Assembly (NCBI GenBank): GCA_024710355.1
Contig: JANJUX010000041.1
Span: forward strand, 154,945 to 218,944
DNA: 64,000 bases
Source of the DNA: Candidatus Rifleibacteriota bacterium
Lineage (GTDB): Bacteria > Muiribacteriota > Ozemobacteria > Ozemobacterales > Ozemobacteraceae
Reading direction: 5' to 3'
The stretch's first letter is position 1; each line of letters starts with the position of its first letter. Positions 23,960-31,663 of this stretch are shown piece after piece. The notes beneath the pieces are model-generated. The model was not told where the DNA came from, made no database searches, and saw only the letters and a list, made by a program, of their open reading frames with translations. Both the position numbers and the translations under genes were made by a program.

Positions 23960-25759
23960 TCAGCGCATGACGAAGGTATCGAACCAGAGACTGCTGCCCG
24001 CAACCATATTCGCGGCAACTCTTACCTGTATAGCCTTTACCACGGGCTCTTCTTCCTTCTGCAGGGCATAGTTGAAAGTGAATGAAGTGGCCTGCCAGCG
24101 GTCAGGAACCGCTTCGAATTCCATTTGCCCGAGCCGGCGCGCCAGCGGGTTGCCGGCCGCATCGAGCAACTCGACGACGACTATCCCCTTCATCTGGCGG
24201 TCACCCTGAAAAAACAGCGAGCAGGCGAGCTGCTGACCTGTCTTGAGCTTTTCGACCGGAACCGGCTCGAATTCGAAACCGGCTTCGCCGTCAGCGGCGG
24301 CTGTGAGCCGCAGCGAACCATAGCCGCTATTGAAACGATCGTAATCAAGAGAAAGCTGTTCTTTTGCACCGGCGAGGCCTGATGGCATGCCGTTTTCACC
24401 GTTGCGCTCGAAGTCGCCACCGGCAAGCAGATTGGCCGGCTCAGGCGCAGAGAAAGGCTTGAGGCTGAGATCATCGAACAGCACGCTTCCCTCGGAGAAT
24501 GGACCGGTCTGCAGCAGAATACGCATAAAGACATTATTGGCGGCAAACAGTTTTTTATCGGGCGTATTAACGAGACGGGCCTCGATTTTCTGCCATTCAG
24601 CGCTGAGAGCCGCTGATGGCCTGATGGCCCAGACGCGGTTACGCAGCCGGCGGTTGGCATCATACAGTTCGATACCGATGGCAGCGTTCTGCTGGCCGGT
24701 TTCAGATCTTGCCCAGATGGCAAAAGCCATATCAGTGCCTTCATTAACAGCGATAAAGTCAGAAAGAACTCTGGTGCTGACATTGCGCTGTTCGGTCCAG
24801 AGCTGAATGGCTCGGCGACCCGAGGCGGCGGCCTGATCGGTAACGCCGGCCCGGCCTTCGACGATCTCCCAGCCAGGCAGCAGGCCGGCAGAGGTCGAAG
24901 CGGCCTCGAAGCTGTAGTTATTGATCAGGTTGGTGCGCTCGATGGTCATTATCTGGCGCGTGTTCGAAAAAACCTGCTGCTCGCCGACATTCATCTTTTT
25001 CAGATTATTGCGGGCATTCTGCACGCGATCACTCGAAGGCGGATGCGAGCTGAGATACTGCGCCAGCCCCTTGGTATCGCCATGTTTTTTGAGAAACTTC
25101 TCCCAGAGAGTCACCTGAGCAGCGGGGTTGAAGCCCGACATGGCAAGGCGGGTCTGCCCGATATCGTCGGCTTCGTCTTCCTGCGTGCGCGAAAACTTCA
25201 TCAGAGTCAGGTAGCTGAGAAGAGCACCCCAGGTTTCCTGGTCGCGCTTGTTTTTTACAGCCTTGTTCAACAGGGCGACCATAACGGTCGAAGCTCTGAA
25301 ATTGGCCAGGGAATGACGCCTCTCGGCATGTGCCATTTCGTGGCTGATTACTGCCGCCAGCTCGTCGTCTGAATCGACCATATCGAGCAGACCGGTATGA
25401 ACGTAAACATGGCCGCCCGGTATGACAAATGCGTTGGCACTGCCTTCGCGGATAACCTGAATGTCCCATTTCATGCCACGCTGGTTGAACTGCGGTTTCA
25501 GCCGCTCAAAAATGCCCTTTACATAGGCATTGATCTTCGGGTCTTTTTCGGGTTTCTGTGTCAGGCCCATCCAGAACTGCAACTCTTTGCCAAAGCGCTT
25601 TTCAGCACCGACATCGCCGACCAGCCAGAGAGTCATGTTCACTTCCTGGTATTTCTGATAGGCGCCAAGAATCTGAGTCAGAACATTTTTTGCCGAGGCT
25701 GTGGCGTTAAAAGCCAGAGTCAGCAACAGAATGATCATGATGAATCTGCATCTTTTCAT
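23960..25759 (-). CDS. secreted M48 family metalloprotease with C-terminal carbohydrate-binding-like domains
   Basis: A 599-aa protein. The signal peptide is MKRCRFIMIILLLTLAFNATASA. The M48 (BepA/LoiP-like) protease domain spans residues about 40-270, with the zinc motif HEMAH (His140, Glu141, His144) and the third ligand in EDEADDIG. It ends in the usual SHPPSSDRV box. The remaining 300 residues form two galactose-binding-like (CBM4/9-type) jelly rolls: NLINNYSFEAAS... then NLLAGGDFERNGENG.... Such modules are unusual on M48 enzymes. I used ATG 25759 (GGAG upstream, signal peptide directly after), not the longer frame that would start within the divergent promoter region. Confidence 0.88.
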   Translation of the reverse strand: MKRCRFIMIILLLTLAFNATASAKNVLTQILGAYQKYQEVNMTLWLVGDVGAEKRFGKELQFWMGLTQKPEKDPKINAYVKGIFERLKPQFNQRGMKWDIQVIREGSANAFVIPGGHVYVHTGLLDMVDSDDELAAVISHEMAHAERRHSLANFRASTVMVALLNKAVKNKRDQETWGALLSYLTLMKFSRTQEDEADDIGQTRLAMSGFNPAAQVTLWEKFLKKHGDTKGLAQYLSSHPPSSDRVQNARNNLKKMNVGEQQVFSNTRQIMTIERTNLINNYSFEAASTSAGLLPGWEIVEGRAGVTDQAAASGRRAIQLWTEQRNVSTRVLSDFIAVNEGTDMAFAIWARSETGQQNAAIGIELYDANRRLRNRVWAIRPSAALSAEWQKIEARLVNTPDKKLFAANNVFMRILLQTGPFSEGSVLFDDLSLKPFSAPEPANLLAGGDFERNGENGMPSGLAGAKEQLSLDYDRFNSGYGSLRLTAAADGEAGFEFEPVPVEKLKTGQQLACSLFFQGDRQMKGIVVVELLDAAGNPLARRLGQMEFEAVPDRWQATSFTFNYALQKEEEPVVKAIQVRVAANMVAGSSLWFDTFVMR

Positions 25760-25805
25760 TGTTTGGCTCCGATAGATTTCACGAATTAATTTACCAACCC
25801 TGTCT

Positions 25806-25834
25806 ATTATCGCCTTATGCCCGCCAATTGTCAA
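25806..25834 (-). promoter_or_regulatory. strong promoter for the M48 protease
   Basis: On the minus strand, a perfect TTGACA (25829-25834), a 17-base spacer and GATAAT (25806-25811) lie about 47 bases before the ATG. Confidence 0.7.
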
Positions 25835-25870
25835 AAATGAAACAACCAGATTTAGTATTGCTGCGAACAC

Positions 25871-25899
25871 TGGCAAAATTTGCGGCGGGCAAATATAAT
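25871..25899 (+). promoter_or_regulatory. promoter for the second molybdenum hydroxylase operon
   Basis: A perfect TATAAT at 25894-25899 has a weak TGGCAA 17 bases upstream (25871-25876). The ATG at 25945 follows after an AAGGAGA ribosome site. It is divergent from the M48 promoter with no overlap. Confidence 0.45.
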
Positions 25900-25944
25900 A
25901 TGAACCGAGTCTCCCCTAGAACAAACAGAATTAAGGAGAGCGAG

Positions 25945-26820
25945 ATGCTCAAAAAGCTCACCCGGTTTTATCACCCGAAAACCATCGAAGAGGCGTGCCA
26001 ATTCCTGGGCAACGGCGAAGGCAGAACCGCAGTAATCGCCGGCGGCACCTCGGCCGCACTCAGGGCCGACAGCAGCCTTGAAGCACTGGTCGATATTTCG
26101 CATATCAGCGAACTGAACTACATAAACAAAGATGCGGCATTCTACCGCATCGGCGCCTGCACCCGCGTGCAGGATATTTACAAAAGCCCCGATCTGAAAG
26201 GCCCGGCCGGAAAACTTCTGCAGGCCGCCGCCGGGAAAATCGGCTCGACGCTGCTGCGCAATGCCATCACTGCTGGCGGCAACCTGGCTGGTCTTTTTCC
26301 TTGGTCAGATCTTCCGGTCGCTTACATGGCCCTTGACGCTGAAGTCGTCTGCCGCAGAGGCAGACCGAAGCGTACCGTTCCGGTGATGAGCCTTATCGAA
26401 ACCCGCGCCCCGCAGTTTCTCGCCGCTAACGAAATTATCGCCGAAATCATCGTGCCGGCATACGGCCCAGGCACCGGCACTGCTTTTGCCAAACTGGCAA
26501 AAACCGCCAACGACTACGCCCTGATTTCGCTGGCAGTAAGACTGACTCTCAAGGATGGCGCCGTCAATCAGGCCCGTATAGCTGTCAATGCCATCACTGC
26601 CCAGCCGGTTCGTTGCCTTGACGCAGAAAAACTGCTAGAAGGAAAAGTTCTGACCGAAGAACTGACAGCTGAAGCGGCAAACAAAGCTGCCGATTCGCTC
26701 AATATTCGCAAAGACATCAGAGCCGGCGAAGAATACCGCCGCGAAGTATTTGTGGTAATGGTGCGCCGGGCGCTGAACGAAGCGTTCGAAAACGCAAACC
26801 GCAAGGGAGGCCAGCAGTGA
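25945..26820 (+). CDS. FAD-binding subunit of a second molybdenum hydroxylase
   Basis: A 291-aa CoxM-type flavoprotein. The FAD loop is AVIAGGTSAALRA and the second motif GSTLLRNAITAGGNLAGLFPWSD. The C-terminal CO-dehydrogenase flavoprotein domain ends with EEYRREVFVVMVRRAL. The start is ATG 25945, fixed by AAGGAGA. A longer frame upstream crosses the promoter. It is the first gene of a medium-small-large subunit operon with four-base and one-base overlaps. It is distinct in sequence from the FAD subunit of the selenium operon. Confidence 0.9.
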   Translation: MLKKLTRFYHPKTIEEACQFLGNGEGRTAVIAGGTSAALRADSSLEALVDISHISELNYINKDAAFYRIGACTRVQDIYKSPDLKGPAGKLLQAAAGKIGSTLLRNAITAGGNLAGLFPWSDLPVAYMALDAEVVCRRGRPKRTVPVMSLIETRAPQFLAANEIIAEIIVPAYGPGTGTAFAKLAKTANDYALISLAVRLTLKDGAVNQARIAVNAITAQPVRCLDAEKLLEGKVLTEELTAEAANKAADSLNIRKDIRAGEEYRREVFVVMVRRALNEAFENANRKGGQQ

Positions 26821-27314
26821 AACTCAATACCAGAATCAACGGCAGAGATCTCTGCCTCGAAATTAAACCCAACGCCACGCTGCTCGAAACTCTGCGGCAG
26901 GCTGGCTTCAAAAGCGTTAAATTCGGCTGCGGCGAAGGCATGTGCGGCGCCTGCGCCGTGCTGGTCGATGGCAAGCCCAGAACTTCCTGCATCACTCTGG
27001 CCGGCACTGTCGAAGGCTCCGAAATTCTTACCGTCGAAGGCATGGGCAACCCCGATCAACCGCATGCCCTGCAGCAGGCTTTTGTCGATGCGGGTGCCAC
27101 CCAGTGCGGCTATTGTAACCCCGGTTCGCTGATCGCCGCCAAGGCTCTGCTTGACAGCAACCCGAACCCGACTGCCGAGGACGTCAAAGATGCCCTCGAC
27201 GGCAACCTGTGCCGCTGCAGCGGTTACGTAAAACGCATCGAAGCGGTTCTCAGCGCTGCCGACAGCACTGCCAGCACCACCGGGCAGAAAAAAAGCACCA
27301 GAGGTAAAAAGTAA
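26817..27314 (+). CDS. [2Fe-2S] subunit of the second molybdenum hydroxylase
   Basis: A 165-aa CoxS-type small subunit with two [2Fe-2S] clusters: Cys38, 43, 46 and 58 in the plant-type ferredoxin domain, and Cys97, 100, 132 and 134 in the helical domain (QCGYCNPG and LCRCSGY). The start is GTG, overlapping the upstream stop, with GGGAGG before it. The C-terminus extends past the usual end with a Ser/Thr/Lys-rich stretch (TGQKKSTRGKK). The large subunit that follows begins with a similar stretch. Confidence 0.9.
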   Translation: MKLNTRINGRDLCLEIKPNATLLETLRQAGFKSVKFGCGEGMCGACAVLVDGKPRTSCITLAGTVEGSEILTVEGMGNPDQPHALQQAFVDAGATQCGYCNPGSLIAAKALLDSNPNPTAEDVKDALDGNLCRCSGYVKRIEAVLSAADSTASTTGQKKSTRGKK

Positions 27315-29920
27315 TGGCAAAAACCACGAAAAAAACAACCGTTAAAAAGGCCGCCACTGTTAAACCAAAGGTGTCACCCGCCATTTCGCCGATCCCGGAA
27401 GCTCCGCGCTTTTTTGAAAAGCCCGAAACCTTCAATCAGGTAAGCCACAGCCTGACCAAGGTCGACGCCATGGGCCTCGCCTGCGGCACGCAAAAGTATG
27501 TTGCCGACGTCGACTTTCACAACCTTCTGCACATCAAGGTTCTCGGCAGCCCGCACCCCCACGCGCTCATCAAAAGTATAGATGCTTCCGAAGCTGAGAA
27601 ACTGCCGGGCGTCGTCGCTGTTTTCACCTGGAAAGACGTACCGAGAGTAATGCGAACCACTGCCGGGCAGGGGTTCCCTGAGCCGTCGCCATACGACAAC
27701 TGCCTTCTCGACAATAAAGTCCGCTTCGTCGGCGACCGCGTCGCCATCGTCGCCGCCGAATCGCCAGAAATAGCCGAAGAGGCCTGCTCGTTGATCAAGG
27801 TTCAGTATCAGGTTCTCAAAGCGGTGTTCGACCCCGAAAAGGCCCGCGATAAAGACGCGCCGGTCATTCACGACGAAAAAGACTGCCGCGTTCCGATACC
27901 GATTTTTTACGACCCGAAGCACAATCACTGTTCGCATGTCGAAACCAGAGTCGGCGATGTCAAAAAAGGCTTCAAACAGGCAGATGTTGTGCTCGAACGC
28001 ACATATTACCCTCATTATGCCCAGCACTGCGCGATCGAACCGCACACCTGCATCGCCTACCTCGATGAAAATGACCGCCTGGTGCTGCGTTCTTCGACAC
28101 AGGTGCCGTTTCATGCCCGACGCATCACCGCTCAGACGCTGCAGATTCCGATAAAAAAGATTCGCGTCATCAAACCTAGAATCGGCGGCGGTTTTGGCGG
28201 CAAGCAGGAAGTGCTGCTCGAAGACGTCTGCGGTCTGGTTACCCTCAAGACCCGCCGGCCATGTATCTGGGCCCTTACCAGGGCTGAAGAATTCATGGCC
28301 GCCCGCACCCGCCACCCGATGGTCGTTACCATTCAGAGCGGCGTCAAAAAAGACGGCAGCATCACCGCGATTTCGATGCGCATCATCAGCAATACCGGTG
28401 CCTACGGTTCACATGCCCTGACCGTTCTCAGCAACTGCGGTTCGAAAGTTCTGCCTCTCTACCGCGCCGACAACATTGAATTCATCGGCGACACAGTTTA
28501 TACCAACCTGCCAGTTGCCGGAGCCTACCGCGGCTATGGCGCCACTCAGGCAGCTTTTGCCATGGAATGTCAGATGGACGAGATGGCTGAAGCGATTGGC
28601 ATGGACCCGATTAAATTCAGACAGCTGAATCATATAAAAGAAGGCGAATCATCGCCGATTTTCAAGGCCCTCGGCGAGGGGCGCGAAGGCGTCGACATGT
28701 CGATCGGCTCATGCGGCCTTGAAAAGTGCATCAGCGAAGGCATGAAACGCATCGACTGGGCGAAAAAATACGGCAAGCCCGGTACCGGCGTAAAACGCCG
28801 CGGGGTTGGCATGTGCTGTCTGATGCAGGGCAGTTCGATACCCGAAATCGATATGGGTGCGGTTTTCATCAAAATGAATGAAGACGGCTCATTCAACCTG
28901 CTGCTCGGCGCTACCGACCTCGGAACCGGTTCCGATACGGTCATGGCCCAGATCGCCGCCGAAACTCTCGGCTGCAGGCACACAGACATTCTCGTTTACA
29001 GTTCTGACACCGATATGACCCCGTTCGACGTCGGCGCCTATGCTTCATCTACCACCTACCTCAGCGGCGGCGCGGTAATCAACTGCGCCAGCAAGGTACG
29101 CGAGCAGATCGTTGCGGTCGCTGCCGATATGCTCGGCGAAAAGATGCAGGATATCACCATCGAAGAAGGTGCCTGTTACGGCAAAGGCCGCAAAAGCAGT
29201 GTCACCTTCGGTCAGATCTGCACTTATGCGATGTACGAGCACAAACAGTTTCAGATCGGTGCTATCGCCAGTCATATCAGCCACGCTTCACCGCCACCGT
29301 TCGCCGCTCACTTCGCCGAAGTCGAAGTCGATACCGAAACCGGCGAAGTCAAGGTGCTCAAATACGTTGCCGGCGTCGACTGCGGCAATGCCATCAACCC
29401 GCAGCTGGCCGACGCTCAGACTCAGGGCGCAGCTCTGAACGGCATCAGCTATGCCATGACCGAAGAGTTCATTTTCAGCGACAATGGCCGCATGCTGAAC
29501 CCGAATTTCGGCAATTACAAGATCTTCAGCACAAAAGACATGCCGGAAATCGAAACTTTCCTGGTGCCAACCTATGAAAAAACCGGGCCTTACGGCGCCA
29601 AGAGCGTCAGCGAAATCAGCATCAACGGCGCCCTGCCGGCGATCGGCAACGCGATCAGAAATGCGGTCGGTATCAGACTGACCCGCCCGCCCTTCACCGC
29701 CGAAAAGGTTCTTGCCGCCCTGAAAGAACAGGCTAAATCAGGCAAAAAAGCTTCTTCTGTAAAAGCCGAAACCGAAAAAAAACCTGAAAAAGCCAGTAAA
29801 AAAACGCCGGTTGCTGCAAAAGCTGAAAAGCCGGTTAAACCAGCAAAGCCCGCAGCAAAAAAAGCAAAAGCGTCAGAAAAAAAACCTGCCAAAGCCACTG
29901 CTGCAAAAAAGAAAAAGTAA
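27314..29920 (+). CDS. molybdopterin-binding large subunit with lysine-rich N- and C-terminal extensions
   Basis: An 868-aa xanthine-oxidase-family catalytic subunit. The core (about residues 40-800) has GGGFGGKQE with Gln298, GAYRGYGATQ with Arg406 (matching bovine Arg880) and GAKSVSE with catalytic Glu767. The enzyme thus keeps the substrate arginine that the selenium-operon enzyme lacks. The first 25 residues (KTTKKTTVKKAA...) and the last 65, with about 24 lysines plus Ala/Pro, are low-complexity, histone H1-like and not part of the family. They could bind acidic partners, nucleic acid or the membrane, or be disordered. The substrate is unknown. One-base overlap with the small subunit gene. 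Confidence 0.9.
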   Translation: MAKTTKKTTVKKAATVKPKVSPAISPIPEAPRFFEKPETFNQVSHSLTKVDAMGLACGTQKYVADVDFHNLLHIKVLGSPHPHALIKSIDASEAEKLPGVVAVFTWKDVPRVMRTTAGQGFPEPSPYDNCLLDNKVRFVGDRVAIVAAESPEIAEEACSLIKVQYQVLKAVFDPEKARDKDAPVIHDEKDCRVPIPIFYDPKHNHCSHVETRVGDVKKGFKQADVVLERTYYPHYAQHCAIEPHTCIAYLDENDRLVLRSSTQVPFHARRITAQTLQIPIKKIRVIKPRIGGGFGGKQEVLLEDVCGLVTLKTRRPCIWALTRAEEFMAARTRHPMVVTIQSGVKKDGSITAISMRIISNTGAYGSHALTVLSNCGSKVLPLYRADNIEFIGDTVYTNLPVAGAYRGYGATQAAFAMECQMDEMAEAIGMDPIKFRQLNHIKEGESSPIFKALGEGREGVDMSIGSCGLEKCISEGMKRIDWAKKYGKPGTGVKRRGVGMCCLMQGSSIPEIDMGAVFIKMNEDGSFNLLLGATDLGTGSDTVMAQIAAETLGCRHTDILVYSSDTDMTPFDVGAYASSTTYLSGGAVINCASKVREQIVAVAADMLGEKMQDITIEEGACYGKGRKSSVTFGQICTYAMYEHKQFQIGAIASHISHASPPPFAAHFAEVEVDTETGEVKVLKYVAGVDCGNAINPQLADAQTQGAALNGISYAMTEEFIFSDNGRMLNPNFGNYKIFSTKDMPEIETFLVPTYEKTGPYGAKSVSEISINGALPAIGNAIRNAVGIRLTRPPFTAEKVLAALKEQAKSGKKASSVKAETEKKPEKASKKTPVAAKAEKPVKPAKPAAKKAKASEKKPAKATAAKKKK

Positions 29921-29941
29921 GCTTTACTGCATAATCACCAG

Positions 29942-29975
29942 ATCAGCCCGGCCCAAACCGCCGGGCTGATTTTTT
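29942..29975 (+). terminator. Rho-independent terminator of the second hydroxylase operon
   Basis: A perfect 11-bp stem (ATCAGCCCGGC with GCCGGGCTGAT) and 7-base loop, followed by TTTTTT, lie 21 bases after the stop codon. Confidence 0.9.
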
Positions 29976-29983
29976 ACACACAT

Positions 29984-30011
29984 CCGTGTCAATCCGTGTT
30001 CATCCGTGGCC
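29984..30011. repeat. dispersed repeat, copy 2 (CATCCGTGGCC type)
   Basis: This segment matches 26 of 28 bases of 1471-1498. A degenerate third unit (GTTAATCCTTGGCC) at 30027-30040 supplies the -35 of the next promoter. It lies between a terminator and a promoter, as the first copy also lies between genes. Confidence 0.75.
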
Positions 30012-30034
30012 TGTCTCTTTATCAGAGTTAATCC

Positions 30035-30064
30035 TTGGCCTAAATGGCGACAATGCATTAGAAT
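30035..30064 (+). promoter_or_regulatory. promoter for the TPR/HEAT protein
   Basis: TTGGCC (30035-30040) and TAGAAT (30059-30064) are 18 bases apart. The AGGAGA site and ATG at 30095 follow 30 bases later. Confidence 0.45.
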
Positions 30065-30094
30065 ACAAGAAAACTGCCTTTCAGGAGATTTATC

Positions 30095-31597
30095 ATGTCG
30101 GGCAATCAAAATGGCTCATATCTGAAAAAAACGTTGCTGGCGGCGGCAGTGGCCGCTTTTCTCAGCGTTCCCTGCGTCGGCGATGCCAGAGTGCTCGCCG
30201 GCAGCGTGACTGAGCGCAAGCAGAACAAAAAGATCGAGAGCATGCTCAAATCGGCCCGCAAGAATGCTGATTCCGGCAAAGTTCAGAAGGCGATTGAATC
30301 ATACTGGAAAATTCTCGAACTCGACCCAAACGAAACCTTTGCCTACCTTGAACTAGGCGAAGTTTACGTGAATTTGCGCATCTTCGACCGGGCCCTGGAA
30401 CTGCTCGAACCAGGTCTGACGATGGCTGAGCGCGAAATGGACCGCGATACGGTCTGCTATTATTACTGCATGCTGACGCAGGCACACCTGGGTCTGAACC
30501 AGATCGGGCAGGCCAACAAGGCTCTGATCAAAGCCGCCGAAGCTTCACCGAAAAACCCGATGCCGCGCAAGGTAATGGGCGATATCTATCTGGCCAACGA
30601 CCGCGTTGCCGATGCAATGAAGGCCTACCGCAAAGCCGTCGAACTTGACCCAGGCTACCAGCCGGCCGTTGAAAAACTTGGCGAACTGGTCGCAAAATAC
30701 GGCGACAAACCGCCGGCAAAACAGCAGGATAAACAGATAATAAAAGCCAAAGCCGAAAAATTACCAGCTCCCGCCGCTCCAGGCAAGACAGAGCAAAAGG
30801 CGCCGGCCAGACCGGCACCCGAAAAAATAGCAACGGCCACTTCTGTGCCGACGGTTTCTGAGCCCACTGCAAGACCGGTTCCGGTTAAAGCTGGCGAGGC
30901 AATACCTGCTGATGAACCGGTATTGGCCATGCCGGTTGCAAAGCCGTCGACCGATAAAGTTCCTGACGAAAAGCCCGTTTTTACAGATGCAAAGGTCGAA
31001 CCGGCAGCAGTGCCTGACCAGGTCCCTGCAGCGGCAGTATCCGAACCAGCTTATGCAACCGCAGCTGCAAAACCGACTGTAACTGCAAGGCCAACCCCTA
31101 TGCAGTCTTCAGGGGACCCGGTTCAGGACACCGATTCTACGCCTGTAACGGCACAAATATCACAGCCGGCTGAACCTGCTGAAGTTCAGGCATCTGCAGC
31201 GACAGATGCTGCAGACCTGGCAACCAGTAAAACTGCTGTGATTGAAGGTTCTTCAGCCACTGCAACTGCGCAGGTCGCAGGCAGCCAGACCGCAGATGCG
31301 GGTATGACAGCAAGCCCGGCCGAAATTGAAGCCCAGATAGACAAACTGCTTGCCGGAACCCCCGAAGAAAAGAGTGTCGCCGTCAGCTTTTTCGTCAAGC
31401 TTGGAGAAAAAGGACTGACCGAAATCGAAGAACTACTGTATGATCCCGACCCCGAAGTGCGCGTATTGGCAGTGCAGACCCTGCCACAGTTCACGGCTTT
31501 CACACCGCGGGTAAAGACGATGTTGCAGGACGCCAGCGATGACCCCGATCCGATCGTAATAGAAGAAATAAACAAGGCGTTGCAGGGCCTGCAGTAA
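30095..31597 (+). CDS. secreted or membrane-anchored TPR protein with Pro/Ala-rich linker and C-terminal HEAT-like repeats
   Basis: A 500-aa protein of unknown specific function. The N-terminal hydrophobic segment (TLLAAAVAAFLSVPCVGDA) is a signal peptide. A cysteine is near its end, but not in a good lipobox. Residues about 45-205 form three to four TPR units (AIESYWKILELDPNETFAYLELGEVY; AYRKAVELDPGYQPAVEKLGEL). Residues about 210-410 are low-complexity Pro/Ala/Thr/Val. The last 80 residues form HEAT-like helices (IEELLYDPDPEVRVLAVQTLPQF). This looks like a periplasmic scaffold with two binding ends joined by a flexible tether. It is monocistronic between its own promoter and a shared terminator. 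Confidence 0.75.
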   Translation: MSGNQNGSYLKKTLLAAAVAAFLSVPCVGDARVLAGSVTERKQNKKIESMLKSARKNADSGKVQKAIESYWKILELDPNETFAYLELGEVYVNLRIFDRALELLEPGLTMAEREMDRDTVCYYYCMLTQAHLGLNQIGQANKALIKAAEASPKNPMPRKVMGDIYLANDRVADAMKAYRKAVELDPGYQPAVEKLGELVAKYGDKPPAKQQDKQIIKAKAEKLPAPAAPGKTEQKAPARPAPEKIATATSVPTVSEPTARPVPVKAGEAIPADEPVLAMPVAKPSTDKVPDEKPVFTDAKVEPAAVPDQVPAAAVSEPAYATAAAKPTVTARPTPMQSSGDPVQDTDSTPVTAQISQPAEPAEVQASAATDAADLATSKTAVIEGSSATATAQVAGSQTADAGMTASPAEIEAQIDKLLAGTPEEKSVAVSFFVKLGEKGLTEIEELLYDPDPEVRVLAVQTLPQFTAFTPRVKTMLQDASDDPDPIVIEEINKALQGLQ

Positions 31598-31615
31598 ATA
31601 AAGCCAGAATTCAGA

Positions 31616-31653
31616 CAATAAAAAAGCCCGGCTTCGGCCGGGCTTTTTTATTG
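31616..31653. terminator. bidirectional Rho-independent terminator
   Basis: A perfect 17-bp inverted repeat with a TTCG tetraloop, flanked by six A and six T, lies between the convergent stops at 31597 (+) and 31664 (-). It works in both directions. Confidence 0.92.
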
Positions 31654-31663
31654 CTGTTAACGC

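Noticed and set aside
26568..28315. Two minus-strand frames of 256 and 313 codons
   Set aside because: Both are antisense to the second hydroxylase operon, whose products are unmistakable.
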